DNA of 64,000 nucleotides, from contig JALOAI010000014.1 of NCBI GenBank assembly GCA_023228945.1, positions 80,689 to 144,688 on the forward strand, in the 5' to 3' direction. The DNA is from Pigmentiphaga sp. Its GTDB lineage: Bacteria; Pseudomonadota; Gammaproteobacteria; Burkholderiales; Burkholderiaceae_B. A program made the position numbers and the translations under genes. The notes below the pieces were generated by a model that saw only the letters and a program-made list of their open reading frames with translations, made no database searches and was not told the DNA's origin. Below, piece after piece: positions 17,156 through 27,627 of the stretch. Position 1 is the first letter of the stretch. Every line of letters begins with the position of its first letter.

Positions 17156-18589
17156 ATGAAAGCCTTGATGCTTCCCTTTTTGGTCGTGGCCGCTCTGGCG
17201 GGGTGCGGTAGCGACGATGGCTCGCAACCTGAGCGCTTGCGCCAGATATCGAGCAATGCACAAAGTGCCTATATTTATGGCTACCCGCTGCTGGTGATGG
17301 AGTACACCCGCCAGGTGTCCACCGCCGTAGAGGCGCCGGACGGATCACGGGCGCCCATGAATCAGCTCGCCCACATCCGCACCTTTCCAACACCGGAGTT
17401 CAAAGATGTTGTCTCGCCCAATGTCGATACCTTGTACTCCATCGCCTGGCTGGATCTGGAGCGCGAACCTTATGTCCTGAGCGTGCCGGATGCCGCGGGC
17501 TTCGCTCCAGCCGGCAGCGCCGACCCACGCTATTATCTGCTGCAGATGCTGGATGGCTGGACCAACGTCTTCGACTCTCCCGGCCTGCGCACGCGCGGCC
17601 CCGGCGCCCGCACCTATCTGCTCACGGGACCAAGCTGGCAGGGCAACGCCCCGACCGGCATGGAGCGGATTTCGTCTCCCACGCAGCTGGTCTGGATGAC
17701 CGGTCGTACACAGGCCCTGGATGCCGCCGATCTTCCTATTGTCCACACTTTCCAGGACGCCATCCGACTTGTACCGCTGTCTCGCTGGGATCAACCCGAG
17801 ACGCCGCCCGCCCCCGTGCCCATCGATAAAGATATCGACCTCTCGACGCCGCCCATGGCCCAGGTGGAAGCCCTGAGCGCCGATGCCTTTTTTAGCCAAT
17901 TGGCCGTTCTCATGCGAACCAACCCTCCCGCGAGCGATGACGGCCCCATGCTGCAAGCGCTTGCCACGTTGGGGCTGACGCCAGGCCAACCCTACGAGCT
18001 GGCGGCGCAGCCCGCCGAGGTGGCGGGTGCCATCCGATTGGGCTACCAGGCTGGCCAGGCCCGCTTGCGGGCCATGGCCAGCCAAAGCGCCGATCCCGTC
18101 AATGGATGGACGGTCATGACCACCGGGATCGGCGAATACGGCAGCGATTACGATACCCGGGCGGTGGTTGCGCGTGTCGGGCTTGGCGCCAATCTTCCCG
18201 AAGATGCGGTCTATCCCCGTACCGCTATCGACGGCACCGGGCGCCCGCTATCGAATGCCCACCGCTACACCCTCAGTTTCCCCCCGGGCCAGCTGCCACC
18301 AGCCAATGCTTTTTGGTCGCTGACGATGTACGACGACGATCAGGCGCTGGTCGCCAACCCGATCGAACGCTACGCCATCGGCGATCGCAGCCCGCTGGTT
18401 TTCGAGCCGGACGGCAGCCTTATCCTGCGGATTCAGAAAGACGCGCCGGCTGGCGCCAGCGCCGCCAACTGGTTGCCGACGCCGCAAGACGGCACGCAGG
18501 ACTTCAATCTGATCCTGCGCATCTACTGGCCCCAGGCGGCCATGCTGGATGGCAGTTGGCGAACGCTGCCCGTTGTTCGCGTCGAGTAG
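17156..18589 (+). CDS. DUF1254/DUF1214 domain lipoprotein
   Basis: A 477-residue protein with a lipoprotein signal peptide: MKALMLPFLVVAALAGCGS, lipobox LAGC with Cys17. An N-terminal DUF1254 domain (YIYGYPLLVMEYTR, VVSPNVDTLYSIAWLDL) and a C-terminal DUF1214 domain (PPANAFWSLTMYDDDQALV, near residue 385, with PTPQDGTQDFNLILRIYWP at the end) are in the usual order. Function is unknown; family members are exported proteins sometimes near stress or transport genes. The start at 17156 follows GAGG. It would be anchored in a membrane facing the periplasm. It converges with the receptor gene at 18618 over 28 bp. Confidence 0.85.
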   Translation: MKALMLPFLVVAALAGCGSDDGSQPERLRQISSNAQSAYIYGYPLLVMEYTRQVSTAVEAPDGSRAPMNQLAHIRTFPTPEFKDVVSPNVDTLYSIAWLDLEREPYVLSVPDAAGFAPAGSADPRYYLLQMLDGWTNVFDSPGLRTRGPGARTYLLTGPSWQGNAPTGMERISSPTQLVWMTGRTQALDAADLPIVHTFQDAIRLVPLSRWDQPETPPAPVPIDKDIDLSTPPMAQVEALSADAFFSQLAVLMRTNPPASDDGPMLQALATLGLTPGQPYELAAQPAEVAGAIRLGYQAGQARLRAMASQSADPVNGWTVMTTGIGEYGSDYDTRAVVARVGLGANLPEDAVYPRTAIDGTGRPLSNAHRYTLSFPPGQLPPANAFWSLTMYDDDQALVANPIERYAIGDRSPLVFEPDGSLILRIQKDAPAGASAANWLPTPQDGTQDFNLILRIYWPQAAMLDGSWRTLPVVRVE

Positions 18590-18617
18590 AACGGACGGCC
18601 GAGCGCTGGCGGCCGGG

Positions 18618-19673
18618 TTATTCCACCCGGATGCCGCGCTCGCGAATCAAGTTCCCCCAGAGCTCGCGATCGGCAACCGCCAGCTCTTCCATGCGCTGCG
18701 CCGATCCGACGAGGGGGATGAAGCCGCCATCTGCCAGGCGCTGCCGGGTTTCAGGCATTTGCGTGACTTTGGCCAGCGCCTCGCGCAGGCGGGTGGCCAC
18801 GGGCTCCGGCAGGCCGGCGGGCGCCGCCAGCCCGACCCAGGGCGAAACGTCGAACCCTTCGATACCGGCTTCGCCGAAAGTCGGCACCTCGGGCAGCGCG
18901 GGGTTGCGTTCGGCCGCCGCCAGGGCCAGCGCCTTGAGCCTGCCTTCGCGGATGTGGGGAGCCGCGGTTTTGATATCGACGAACATGGTTTCGATATGGC
19001 CGCCCAGGACGTCGGTAATGGCCGGTGCCACGCCGCGATACGGCACGTGGCGCAAATCGGTGCCGGTGCGTTGCTTGTATAGCTCCATCGTCAGGTGGGT
19101 GCCGTTGCCCACTCCGACCGAGCCGTATGACATCCCGGGTTGCTTGGCGGCCAGGGCCGTGAACTCGTCGAGATCGTTGGCTCCCACGCTGGGGTGGGTG
19201 ACCAGCACCAGGGGAATCTGGGCCAGCATCCCCAGATAGGAGAAGTCTTTTTCGGCGTTGTAGTTGATACTCGAGTAAAGCGACGGATGCACCGCCAGCG
19301 GCCCGACGTCGGCCACCCAGAGCGTGTAGCCGTCGGGAGCCGCCTTGGCGGCGGCGTCGGCCGCCAGGAGGCCCGCGGCGCCGGGGCGGTAGTCGACGAT
19401 GACGGGCTGGCCCAGCTCCTTCGACAACGCGTCGGTAAACGAGCGCGCGATGTAGTCGAGCCCGCCTCCCGCCGCGGCGCCAATCAGGATACTGACCGGT
19501 TTGGCCGGATACGCCGCCGCTTGCGCGGCGGCCACCGCCGGCGCGCCCAGGGCAAGGCAGGTGATGCTCACGGCGGCGGCTTGGCGCATGGCCTGCCAGG
19601 GCCAGGCCGCGATCCGGCTTGCCGGCTTGGCGGCGCAGCGCTCTTTCCTGGCGTGTCGAACGATTTTCTGCAT
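18618..19673 (-). CDS. Tripartite tricarboxylate transporter substrate-binding protein (Bug family)
   Basis: A 351-residue receptor with an unusually long, basic N-terminus (about 25 residues before the hydrophobic stretch SITCLALGAPAVAAAQA), which makes the signal peptide long but still plausible. Mature-protein landmarks are YPAKPVSILIGAAAGGGLDY, IVDYRPGAAGLLAADAAAKA, PDGYTLWVADVGPLAVHP and HVPYRGVAPAITDVLGGHIE. The start is the ATG at 19673 with GGAG nine bases upstream. It is divergent from a ThDP-dependent decarboxylase gene, and a copy of a shared operator lies 18 bp before its start, so the two genes are probably co-regulated and the receptor may bind the 2-oxo acid used by the enzyme (inference). 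Confidence 0.93.
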   Translation of the reverse strand: MQKIVRHARKERCAAKPASRIAAWPWQAMRQAAAVSITCLALGAPAVAAAQAAAYPAKPVSILIGAAAGGGLDYIARSFTDALSKELGQPVIVDYRPGAAGLLAADAAAKAAPDGYTLWVADVGPLAVHPSLYSSINYNAEKDFSYLGMLAQIPLVLVTHPSVGANDLDEFTALAAKQPGMSYGSVGVGNGTHLTMELYKQRTGTDLRHVPYRGVAPAITDVLGGHIETMFVDIKTAAPHIREGRLKALALAAAERNPALPEVPTFGEAGIEGFDVSPWVGLAAPAGLPEPVATRLREALAKVTQMPETRQRLADGGFIPLVGSAQRMEELAVADRELWGNLIRERGIRVE

Positions 19674-19690
19674 CACATCGGTCTCCTTGA

Positions 19691-19704
19691 GTTTGATACC
19701 AAAC
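19691..19704. promoter_or_regulatory. Operator 1, GTTTGATACCAAAC
   Basis: GTTTG-N4-CAAAC lies 18 bp before the Bug receptor start. Its near-twin at 19781-19794 reads GTTTGACACCAAAC on the other strand, a single-base difference. Two matched sites flanking a divergent promoter point to one dimeric repressor; the MarR-type gene at 21728-22162 is the obvious candidate. Confidence 0.6.
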
Positions 19705-19777
19705 ATAACATATTGATGGACGTAGGCATGGCTATCCCGTTGATGACCATGGCCATAATCGCCAGCTTGCCAGTTTC

Positions 19778-19797
19778 AAAGTTTGGTGTCAAACTTT
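19778..19797. promoter_or_regulatory. Operator 2, extended palindrome AAAGTTTG-N4-CAAACTTT
   Basis: Perfect 8-bp arms around GTGT, 45 bp before the ThDP-enzyme start and 90 bp (centre to centre) from operator 1. The inner 14 bases match operator 1 at 13 positions when read on the minus strand. Position suggests repression at or just downstream of the promoter of the decarboxylase gene. Confidence 0.6.
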
Positions 19798-19842
19798 AAT
19801 TTCAATCCTACTCAAACACCGGACATCACGAGGCCCTTTCTT

Positions 19843-21666
19843 ATGCGCAATGCCGCCATCGAAGCCCTGCACGTTCTCAAGGCCAACGGCATCCACCGGA
19901 TCTTCGGCAACCCGGGCACCACCGAACTCCCTCTGCTCGATGGCATCGTCAGCGAAGGCTTCGACTTTTATCTCGGCCTGAATGAAGCCGTCGTGACCGC
20001 CATGGCCGACGGCCATGCGCGGGCAACGCGCCGCCCATCGGTGGTGCTGGTGCACACGGCGGTGGGGGCGGCCAACACCCTGATGGGCTTGATCAACGCC
20101 CAGGCCGACCGCTCTCCTCTCGTGGTGATCGCCGGCGACAAAGACGACCTGCTCTACGGCAGGGGCCACTTCGTCGAGGTGCCCGACATCGGCGGCCTGG
20201 TGCGGCAAACCTGCAAGGCCTCGTGGCGCGTCAGCCGCCCCGAAAAGCTCCCCGAGCTGGTGTTGCGCGCCTTGAAGATCGCCCAGACGCCGCCGCGGGG
20301 CCCGGTGTTCATTTCCGTGCCGCAGAACTATCTGGCCGAGCTCATCGCCACACAGCACGAGAATCCCGCCAGGGCCGCGGCCATTCCCCTGCCCCGGCCG
20401 GCGCGGTCCGACATCGAAGCGGTGCTGGCCAGCCTGCGCGGGGCAAGGCGGCCGCTGATCATCGCCGGCAACGAAGCCGGCTATGCCGGCAAAGCGGGCG
20501 AGCTTCGTCAATTATGTGAACATTTTGGCGCGGCGGCGGTAACCGAACAGGGCTTTACCGCTTCGGCCCTCAACTTTCCCAGTGCGAGCGAGCATTATCA
20601 CGGCCCTTTCTCGCCCAGCCTGCGCGTGGTGCGGGACGCCGACCTGATCGTCGCCATCGGCGCCAGGCTCTTCATGGAATACGACGTGCCCCGGGAGTCG
20701 CCCTTTCCGCCCGGCGCGCCCCTGATCCAGATCGATTCCGACCCGGCGGAGCTGGGCAAGATCTACGCGGCCTCGCGGTTGGTGCTGGCCGATCCGGGCC
20801 TGTTTATCGACGAGCTGCTGGCCGCCGGCCGGCGTTCGACTGAGGCATCGCAAATGCCGGGGGTTACGGAGGCGTCGGAGCTGGCGAAGGTGTCGCACAC
20901 GTCGGCAGCGTCGAAGCTGACTGGGACGCCCGAGGTATTTGAGTCATCCGAATCGCCCGGAATGTCCAGATTGACCGGGCCGCTCGAGCCGTCCATGCCG
21001 CCCGAGCCGTCCGAGCGCCCTTCGGCCGCTGGCGGCCGGCCGGTGCGCTGGTGGGCCCGCGAAACCAAAGCATCGGACTTGCCCGTTGCCGCCACGCCTT
21101 CGGGCGCCGGCATGCGCCTGCCGCAAATGATCCAGGCCCTGCAACGCGCCTTGCCTCCCGACACCGTGATCGTGGATGAATCCGTCGGTTCGAAAGGTGC
21201 GCTGCACGAGCACTTTCGCTTCACCGAGCAGCACGGCTACTTCGGTACCTGCAGCGGGGGGCTGGGCTGGGGCATGGGCGCCGCCCTCGGCGTGCAACTG
21301 GCCTTGCCAGAGCGCCCCGTGCTGGCCTTCCTTGGTGATGGCGCCAGCCTGTTCACCATCCAGGCCCTCTGGACGGCGGCGAAGTTCAACCTGCCGGTCG
21401 TCTTCTGCATCGTGAACAACGGCGGCTACCTGGAAGTCCGCAAAGGCCTGGGCCGCTTCGATGGCGAGGCCGCGCGCCGCAACCAGTACCCCGGCGCCTG
21501 GCTGGATCAGCCCGTCGCCCGGTTCGTTTCCCTCGCCCAGGGCTTCGGGGTGGACGCCGAGCGCTGCGAGGACGAAGCCGCGCTGGAAGCCGCCGTGCAG
21601 AGGGCGCTATCGCGCCGCCGGCCCTATTTGATCGATGTCCACCTGGACTCGGCCCAATACTTTTAG
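19843..21666 (+). CDS. ThDP-dependent decarboxylase/acetolactate-synthase family enzyme, benzoylformate-decarboxylase-like
   Basis: A 607-residue thiamine-diphosphate enzyme. The N-terminal PYR domain has FGNPGTTELPLLDGI and the catalytic Glu48 (LGLNEAVVTAMADGHA); the PP domain has the ThDP/Mg motif GDGASLF near residue 499 ending in NN near 523. FGNPGTTELP is typical of benzoylformate decarboxylase and related 2-oxo-acid enzymes rather than of biosynthetic acetolactate synthase. The start at 19843 follows GAGG. Oddly, residues about 331-400 form a Ser/Glu/Pro/Thr-rich low-complexity insert at the linker before the PP domain; without it the length (about 535) is normal. It is divergent from the Bug receptor, with a MarR gene at its 3' side. 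Confidence 0.87.
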   Translation: MRNAAIEALHVLKANGIHRIFGNPGTTELPLLDGIVSEGFDFYLGLNEAVVTAMADGHARATRRPSVVLVHTAVGAANTLMGLINAQADRSPLVVIAGDKDDLLYGRGHFVEVPDIGGLVRQTCKASWRVSRPEKLPELVLRALKIAQTPPRGPVFISVPQNYLAELIATQHENPARAAAIPLPRPARSDIEAVLASLRGARRPLIIAGNEAGYAGKAGELRQLCEHFGAAAVTEQGFTASALNFPSASEHYHGPFSPSLRVVRDADLIVAIGARLFMEYDVPRESPFPPGAPLIQIDSDPAELGKIYAASRLVLADPGLFIDELLAAGRRSTEASQMPGVTEASELAKVSHTSAASKLTGTPEVFESSESPGMSRLTGPLEPSMPPEPSERPSAAGGRPVRWWARETKASDLPVAATPSGAGMRLPQMIQALQRALPPDTVIVDESVGSKGALHEHFRFTEQHGYFGTCSGGLGWGMGAALGVQLALPERPVLAFLGDGASLFTIQALWTAAKFNLPVVFCIVNNGGYLEVRKGLGRFDGEAARRNQYPGAWLDQPVARFVSLAQGFGVDAERCEDEAALEAAVQRALSRRRPYLIDVHLDSAQYF

Positions 21667-21674
21667 TCCAGGCT

Positions 21675-21722
21675 CGGCGCCAAGCCGCCTACTGAACCGC
21701 GCCGTGGGCTTGCATGGCGCCG
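21675..21722. terminator. Inverted repeat between convergent decarboxylase and MarR genes
   Basis: CGGCGCC-AAGCC (21675-21686) pairs with GGCTT-GCAT-GGCGCCG (21707-21722) with a small bulge. It fills the 61-bp space between the two stops and is probably a bidirectional terminator, though no T-tract follows. Confidence 0.4.
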
Positions 21723-21727
21723 GTTTA

Positions 21728-22162
21728 TCAAAGCGTACGCGCCAGATGGCCGAACACCCGGTCCAATAAGTGGATCAAGAGCTCGCGCTCTTCGGGACTG
21801 AGTGGCGCGGCCAGTTTCTTTTCATGCTCGTCGGCGCAGGCCCTCAGGGATTGCAGCAACGATTCGCCCAGCGGGGTGATGAAAAGCTCGTAGGAGCGTC
21901 GCACGGGGCCGGAACGCCGCTTGATCAGCCCGCGCTTCTCGAGCTTGGTCACCGCGGGGGAAATACTGGACTTATCCAGGCCGAGCGCTTCGCCGATCTT
22001 GCGCTGGTTGATGCCGGGGTTATCCAGGACGATCTCGAGAATGCCGAAGTGCCCCGATAACACCTCGTACTTGGCGGCCGAGCGCATATAGGCATTGTTG
22101 CTCAGCAGGCCCACCCGCTTGAGATGAAAGCCCAGCCGGGTGCCGATGTCGGTCAGGCGCAC
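21728..22162 (-). CDS. MarR family transcriptional regulator
   Basis: A regulator of about 144 residues with the MarR winged helix-turn-helix: FGILEIVLDNPGINQRKIGE, then ALGLDKSSISPAVTKLEKRG (recognition helix) and the beta-wing LIKRRSGPVRRSYELFITP. I chose the GTG at 22162 (GAGG five bases upstream), which gives the family length; the open frame continues upstream but only as low-complexity GC-rich sequence overlapping the ppsA end. MarR proteins are dimeric repressors released by aromatic or carboxylate ligands. The two GTTTG-N4-CAAAC palindromes between the nearby Bug and decarboxylase genes have the size and symmetry of a MarR operator. Confidence 0.85.
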   Translation of the reverse strand: MRLTDIGTRLGFHLKRVGLLSNNAYMRSAAKYEVLSGHFGILEIVLDNPGINQRKIGEALGLDKSSISPAVTKLEKRGLIKRRSGPVRRSYELFITPLGESLLQSLRACADEHEKKLAAPLSPEERELLIHLLDRVFGHLARTL

Positions 22163-22268
22163 CTCGCCCTCGGCCGGCCCGACGCTGGCACCACCGGCGT
22201 GCTCTCCGGCCGTAGCCTCTTTACGGCTCGGGGGGGTTCTCGGCTCCAGCGAGCGCCGGCCCGGCCCA

Positions 22269-22290
22269 GCCCCGCCGGGCTTGGCGGGGC
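22269..22290 (-). terminator. GC hairpin downstream of ppsA
   Basis: GCCCCGCC and GGCGGGGC form a perfect 8-bp stem with a 6-nt loop, 19 bp after the ppsA stop on the minus strand. The position suits a terminator or an mRNA-stabilising stem; a T-run is missing, so intrinsic termination is doubtful. Confidence 0.35.
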
Positions 22291-22308
22291 CGGCACTGCG
22301 GCGCGTGG

Positions 22309-24675
<2,367 letters not shown>

Positions 24676-24792
24676 GAAGCACCTATACAATGGAAAGAAA
24701 GCCTGTTTGGTCAGGGCGTGCCCGCGCAGCGCGCAATACCGCACAACCTCACCAAACCGGCCTCAAGGTGATTCATGAACCTGTAAAAACCC

Positions 24793-24836
24793 GCGCATCC
24801 GGGAGCTGGCGGCCTTGCCTGCCAGCGCGGATGCGC
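24793..24836. promoter_or_regulatory. Long imperfect inverted repeat between ppsA and ppsR
   Basis: GCGCATCC (24793-24800) pairs with GGATGCGC (24829-24836), and inside it GCTGGC (24805-24810) pairs with GCCAGC (24821-24826). The structure sits mid-way in the 251-bp divergent region, so it could be a large operator, a leader structure for one of the transcripts, or an insulating terminator. Nothing else distinctive is visible there except the tandem ATTCATGATTCATTTTCAT repeats near 24848. Confidence 0.35.
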
Positions 24837-24926
24837 CACTGGATCCATTCATGATTCATTTTCATACGCCAGCGGGGCCAAAATCTCCGCCGAGCAATCC
24901 TTCGATTGTACGCCAAGCCACTCTTC

Positions 24927-25787
24927 ATGACGACTGATTCCACACCCGTCAAGCGCACGGTCTTCATCGTTTCCGACGGAACGGGCATCACCGCCGAGAC
25001 CTTCTCCCATTCGGTGCTGTCGCAATTCGAGCGCGCCGAATTCCGGCAGATCCGCCTCCCCTTCATCGACAATCTCGACAAGGCGGCCCACGCCGTACAG
25101 CGCATCAACCGGGCCGCCCAGGAAGACGGCAACCGCCCCATCGTCTTCAGCACCCTGGTGGCGCCCACCATCAACTCGCTGGTGCATCAGGCCGATGCCT
25201 TGTTTCTGGATCTCTTCACCACCTTCGTCGCGCCGCTCGAAGAGGAACTCGGCGTCCGTTCCAGCCACTCGGTGGGCCGTTCGCACGCCGCCACCGATTC
25301 CGCGCAATATCGCAATCGCATCGAAGCGATCAACTTCAGCCTGGCCCACGACGACGGCCAGGCCGGCGCCGGCCTGGCGCAGGCCGAAGTGGTACTGGTG
25401 GGTGTTTCGCGCTGCGGCAAAACACCCACCAGCCTGTACCTGGCCATGCAATACGGCATCAAGGCGGCCAACTGCCCCCTCATCCCCGAAGACTTCGAGC
25501 GCGGTACCCTGCCCTCGATCCTGCAGCCCTACCGGCACAAGCTGTTCGGCCTGACCATCCAGCCCGAGCGGCTATCGGAGATCCGCAACGAGCGCCGGCC
25601 CGGCAGCCAGTACGCCTCGCTGGAGCAATGCCGCTACGAAGTGACCGAAGCCCAGCGCATGATGCGGCGCGAAGGCATACGCTGGCTTTCCAGCACCACC
25701 AAATCGATCGAAGAGATCTCCACCACCATCCTGCAGGAGCTCACGCTCGACGACAACAACGGCAAGCTGCTGCCGGTCGCCTGCTGA
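24927..25787 (+). CDS. ppsR: PEP synthase regulatory protein (ADP-dependent kinase / Pi-dependent pyrophosphorylase)
   Basis: A 286-residue DUF299 protein. The N-terminal RTVFIVSDGTGITAETF and the P-loop GVSRCGKTPTSLYLAMQYG (near residue 160) define the family, which phosphorylates a threonine next to the catalytic histidine of PEP synthase using ADP and reverses this by phosphorolysis. The start is the ATG at 24927; its ribosome site is weak. Divergent location from ppsA supports the PpsA-directed role rather than the PPDK-directed one found in plants and some bacteria. Confidence 0.95.
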   Translation: MTTDSTPVKRTVFIVSDGTGITAETFSHSVLSQFERAEFRQIRLPFIDNLDKAAHAVQRINRAAQEDGNRPIVFSTLVAPTINSLVHQADALFLDLFTTFVAPLEEELGVRSSHSVGRSHAATDSAQYRNRIEAINFSLAHDDGQAGAGLAQAEVVLVGVSRCGKTPTSLYLAMQYGIKAANCPLIPEDFERGTLPSILQPYRHKLFGLTIQPERLSEIRNERRPGSQYASLEQCRYEVTEAQRMMRREGIRWLSSTTKSIEEISTTILQELTLDDNNGKLLPVAC

Positions 25788-25903
25788 CCTCCACCTGGCC
25801 GCCCCACGGCCGCCCTGGCGCGGGGTCCGCTTCGGCGACCTGCGCCGGTATCCGCTCTGGCACGGAGTTCAAGCGCTACCGATGGCGATTCGAACCACCG
25901 GTT

Positions 25904-26701
25904 TTACGATCCTGGCGCCATCAGGCGCTGCCGTCGCTGCTCGAACAGGCACACGGCGGCGGCGGCGGCGACATTGAGCGACTCCACGCCCGCCGCCTGG
26001 GGAATGAAAACCCGGTGGCTGGCGCGCGCCAGCCAGGCGGGATCGGCGCCCCGCCCTTCGTGGCCGAACAGCCAGGCGGTGGGATGGCGCCAATCGTAGT
26101 GGTACAAATCGCGGCCGCCATCGAGTGTGGTCACGGCCAGCGGCAGGCGCAATCGACGGACCACCTCCTCGGGCTCGCAGTGGTCGAATAATTCCAGGGC
26201 GAAGTGCGCGCCCTGGGCGGCCCGCAGCACCTTGGGCGACCACAGCGAGGCGCCACCCGCCATGCTGACGACCTGAGTCACGCCAGCGGCGGCACAGCTG
26301 CGCAGTATCGATCCGACGTTACCCGGATCCTGCAAGCGGTCGAGCAGCACGCAGTCGGTGGTAAATGCCGCCGGCAAGGCGGTGCGCGGCAGCGGCGCCC
26401 AGAAAGCCACGCCCTGTGCGCCAGCGATGGGCGAGAGACCTTCCAGCAACTCCCGCGGCACGGCCACGCAGCACTCGGGGGGCAAGGCTTGCCGCAGCGC
26501 GCCGAGCTCGCCGGCAGCGGCGTCCAGACGGGCGGTGTCGAAGATGGCCCATTGCGGCCGCCCCATCCGCCGCAGATATTCCTGGCACAGATGAACGCCT
26601 TCGAGCCAGATGCCATCGGCGGCGCGGGCTGCCGCGTTGTCGCGCACCATCTGGCGCAGTGTTTTGTACCAGGAATTGGCCCGGGATTCGATGCGTTTCA
26701 T
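25904..26701 (-). CDS. TrmH/SpoU family RNA 2'-O-methyltransferase
   Basis: A 265-residue SPOUT-class methyltransferase. A small N-terminal substrate-binding domain (MKRIESRANSWYKTLRQMV) is followed by the trefoil-knot catalytic domain with its three motifs: LQDPGNVGSILRSCAAAG near residue 125, LFGHEGRG near 213 and IPQAAGVESLNVAAAAAV near 230. It transfers methyl from SAM to a ribose 2'-OH in rRNA or tRNA; the target nucleotide cannot be inferred. Its start overlaps the rnhB stop by four bases, and it is the last gene of the long minus-strand superoperon, converging with ppsR. Confidence 0.9.
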   Translation of the reverse strand: MKRIESRANSWYKTLRQMVRDNAAARAADGIWLEGVHLCQEYLRRMGRPQWAIFDTARLDAAAGELGALRQALPPECCVAVPRELLEGLSPIAGAQGVAFWAPLPRTALPAAFTTDCVLLDRLQDPGNVGSILRSCAAAGVTQVVSMAGGASLWSPKVLRAAQGAHFALELFDHCEPEEVVRRLRLPLAVTTLDGGRDLYHYDWRHPTAWLFGHEGRGADPAWLARASHRVFIPQAAGVESLNVAAAAAVCLFEQRRQRLMAPGS

Positions 26702-27627
26702 GCCGGCAGCCAGTCGTCGTCGAACAGAGGCGGCATCGACGGCGTCGCGTCTGTGCCATCGGGCAGGCCGGTGTCATCGCCCGCCGCTCCTCTCGCCGCG
26801 GCCGAGTCGGGGGGCGACAGACCGGCGGCCTCGTCCGGAATCCAGCCTTGCACCGGGACCCGCACGCTGCCGCGACCCCGCAGGGCTTCGCGTACCGGCG
26901 CAAAGCTTCGGCGATGCTCGGCGCAGGCGCCGAATTCGCGCAGGGCCAGGAGGTGGGCCGCCGTGCCATAGCCTTTGTGCTGATCGAAACCGTATTGGGG
27001 AAAACTCGCATGCAGGGTGGAGAGCTGCGAATCACGCACCGTCTTGGCCAGGATCGAGGCGGCGGCAATGCACGCCACGCGGGCATCGCCCTTGATCACG
27101 GTTTGCACCGCGCAGGCCAGGCGAGGCGCCCGATTGCCATCGATCTGCGCCAGCCGCGGCGCGACGGACAATCGCTCGATCGCCCGCTGCATCGCCAGCA
27201 TGGTGGCATGCAGGATGTTGAGTGTGTCGATTTCTTCGACGCTGGCTTCGGCCACGCTCCAGGCCAGGGCCTCGGCGCGGATACGCTCGGCCAGGGCCTC
27301 ACGGCGCGCCGCCGTCAGGGCCTTTGAATCCGCCAGCCCCGGGATGGGCCTGGCGGGATCGAGGATCACGGCGGCGGCAACCACAGGCCCCGCCAGCGGA
27401 CCTCGGCCCGCTTCGTCCACCCCACAGACGTGGCGCGGATCCATGCCGGGCGGTAGATCCCAGGGCAGCCCGGACAGGCCGAGATCGAGGGTTGGCTTTC
27501 CCGGGGCTGTGGCCCGGCGACGCTGTGTGGTTGTCGTCCCGCTGCGCGATGAGGTCGCAGAGGAGCGTGCCGGCGCGCCGCTGGCTTGAGCGGTGGGGGC
27601 GAGTTCGGATGCCTTAGCGCGCGCCAT
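26698..27627 (-). CDS. rnhB: Ribonuclease HII
   Basis: A 309-residue enzyme that removes ribonucleotides from DNA duplexes. The catalytic motif GVDEAGRGPLAG is at residues 69-80 (Asp71, Glu72), with DSKALTAARREAL, VIKGDARVACIAAASILAKT and FDQHKGYGTAAHL following. Typical RnhB has about 200 residues; this one carries a low-complexity basic N-terminal extension of about 60 residues and an acidic, Pro-rich C-terminal tail of about 50. The start overlaps the end of lpxB by 14 bases, and there is no later in-frame ATG before residue 62, so a shorter protein beginning at Met62 is possible. Confidence 0.93.
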   Translation of the reverse strand: MARAKASELAPTAQASGAPARSSATSSRSGTTTTQRRRATAPGKPTLDLGLSGLPWDLPPGMDPRHVCGVDEAGRGPLAGPVVAAAVILDPARPIPGLADSKALTAARREALAERIRAEALAWSVAEASVEEIDTLNILHATMLAMQRAIERLSVAPRLAQIDGNRAPRLACAVQTVIKGDARVACIAAASILAKTVRDSQLSTLHASFPQYGFDQHKGYGTAAHLLALREFGACAEHRRSFAPVREALRGRGSVRVPVQGWIPDEAAGLSPPDSAAARGAAGDDTGLPDGTDATPSMPPLFDDDWLPA

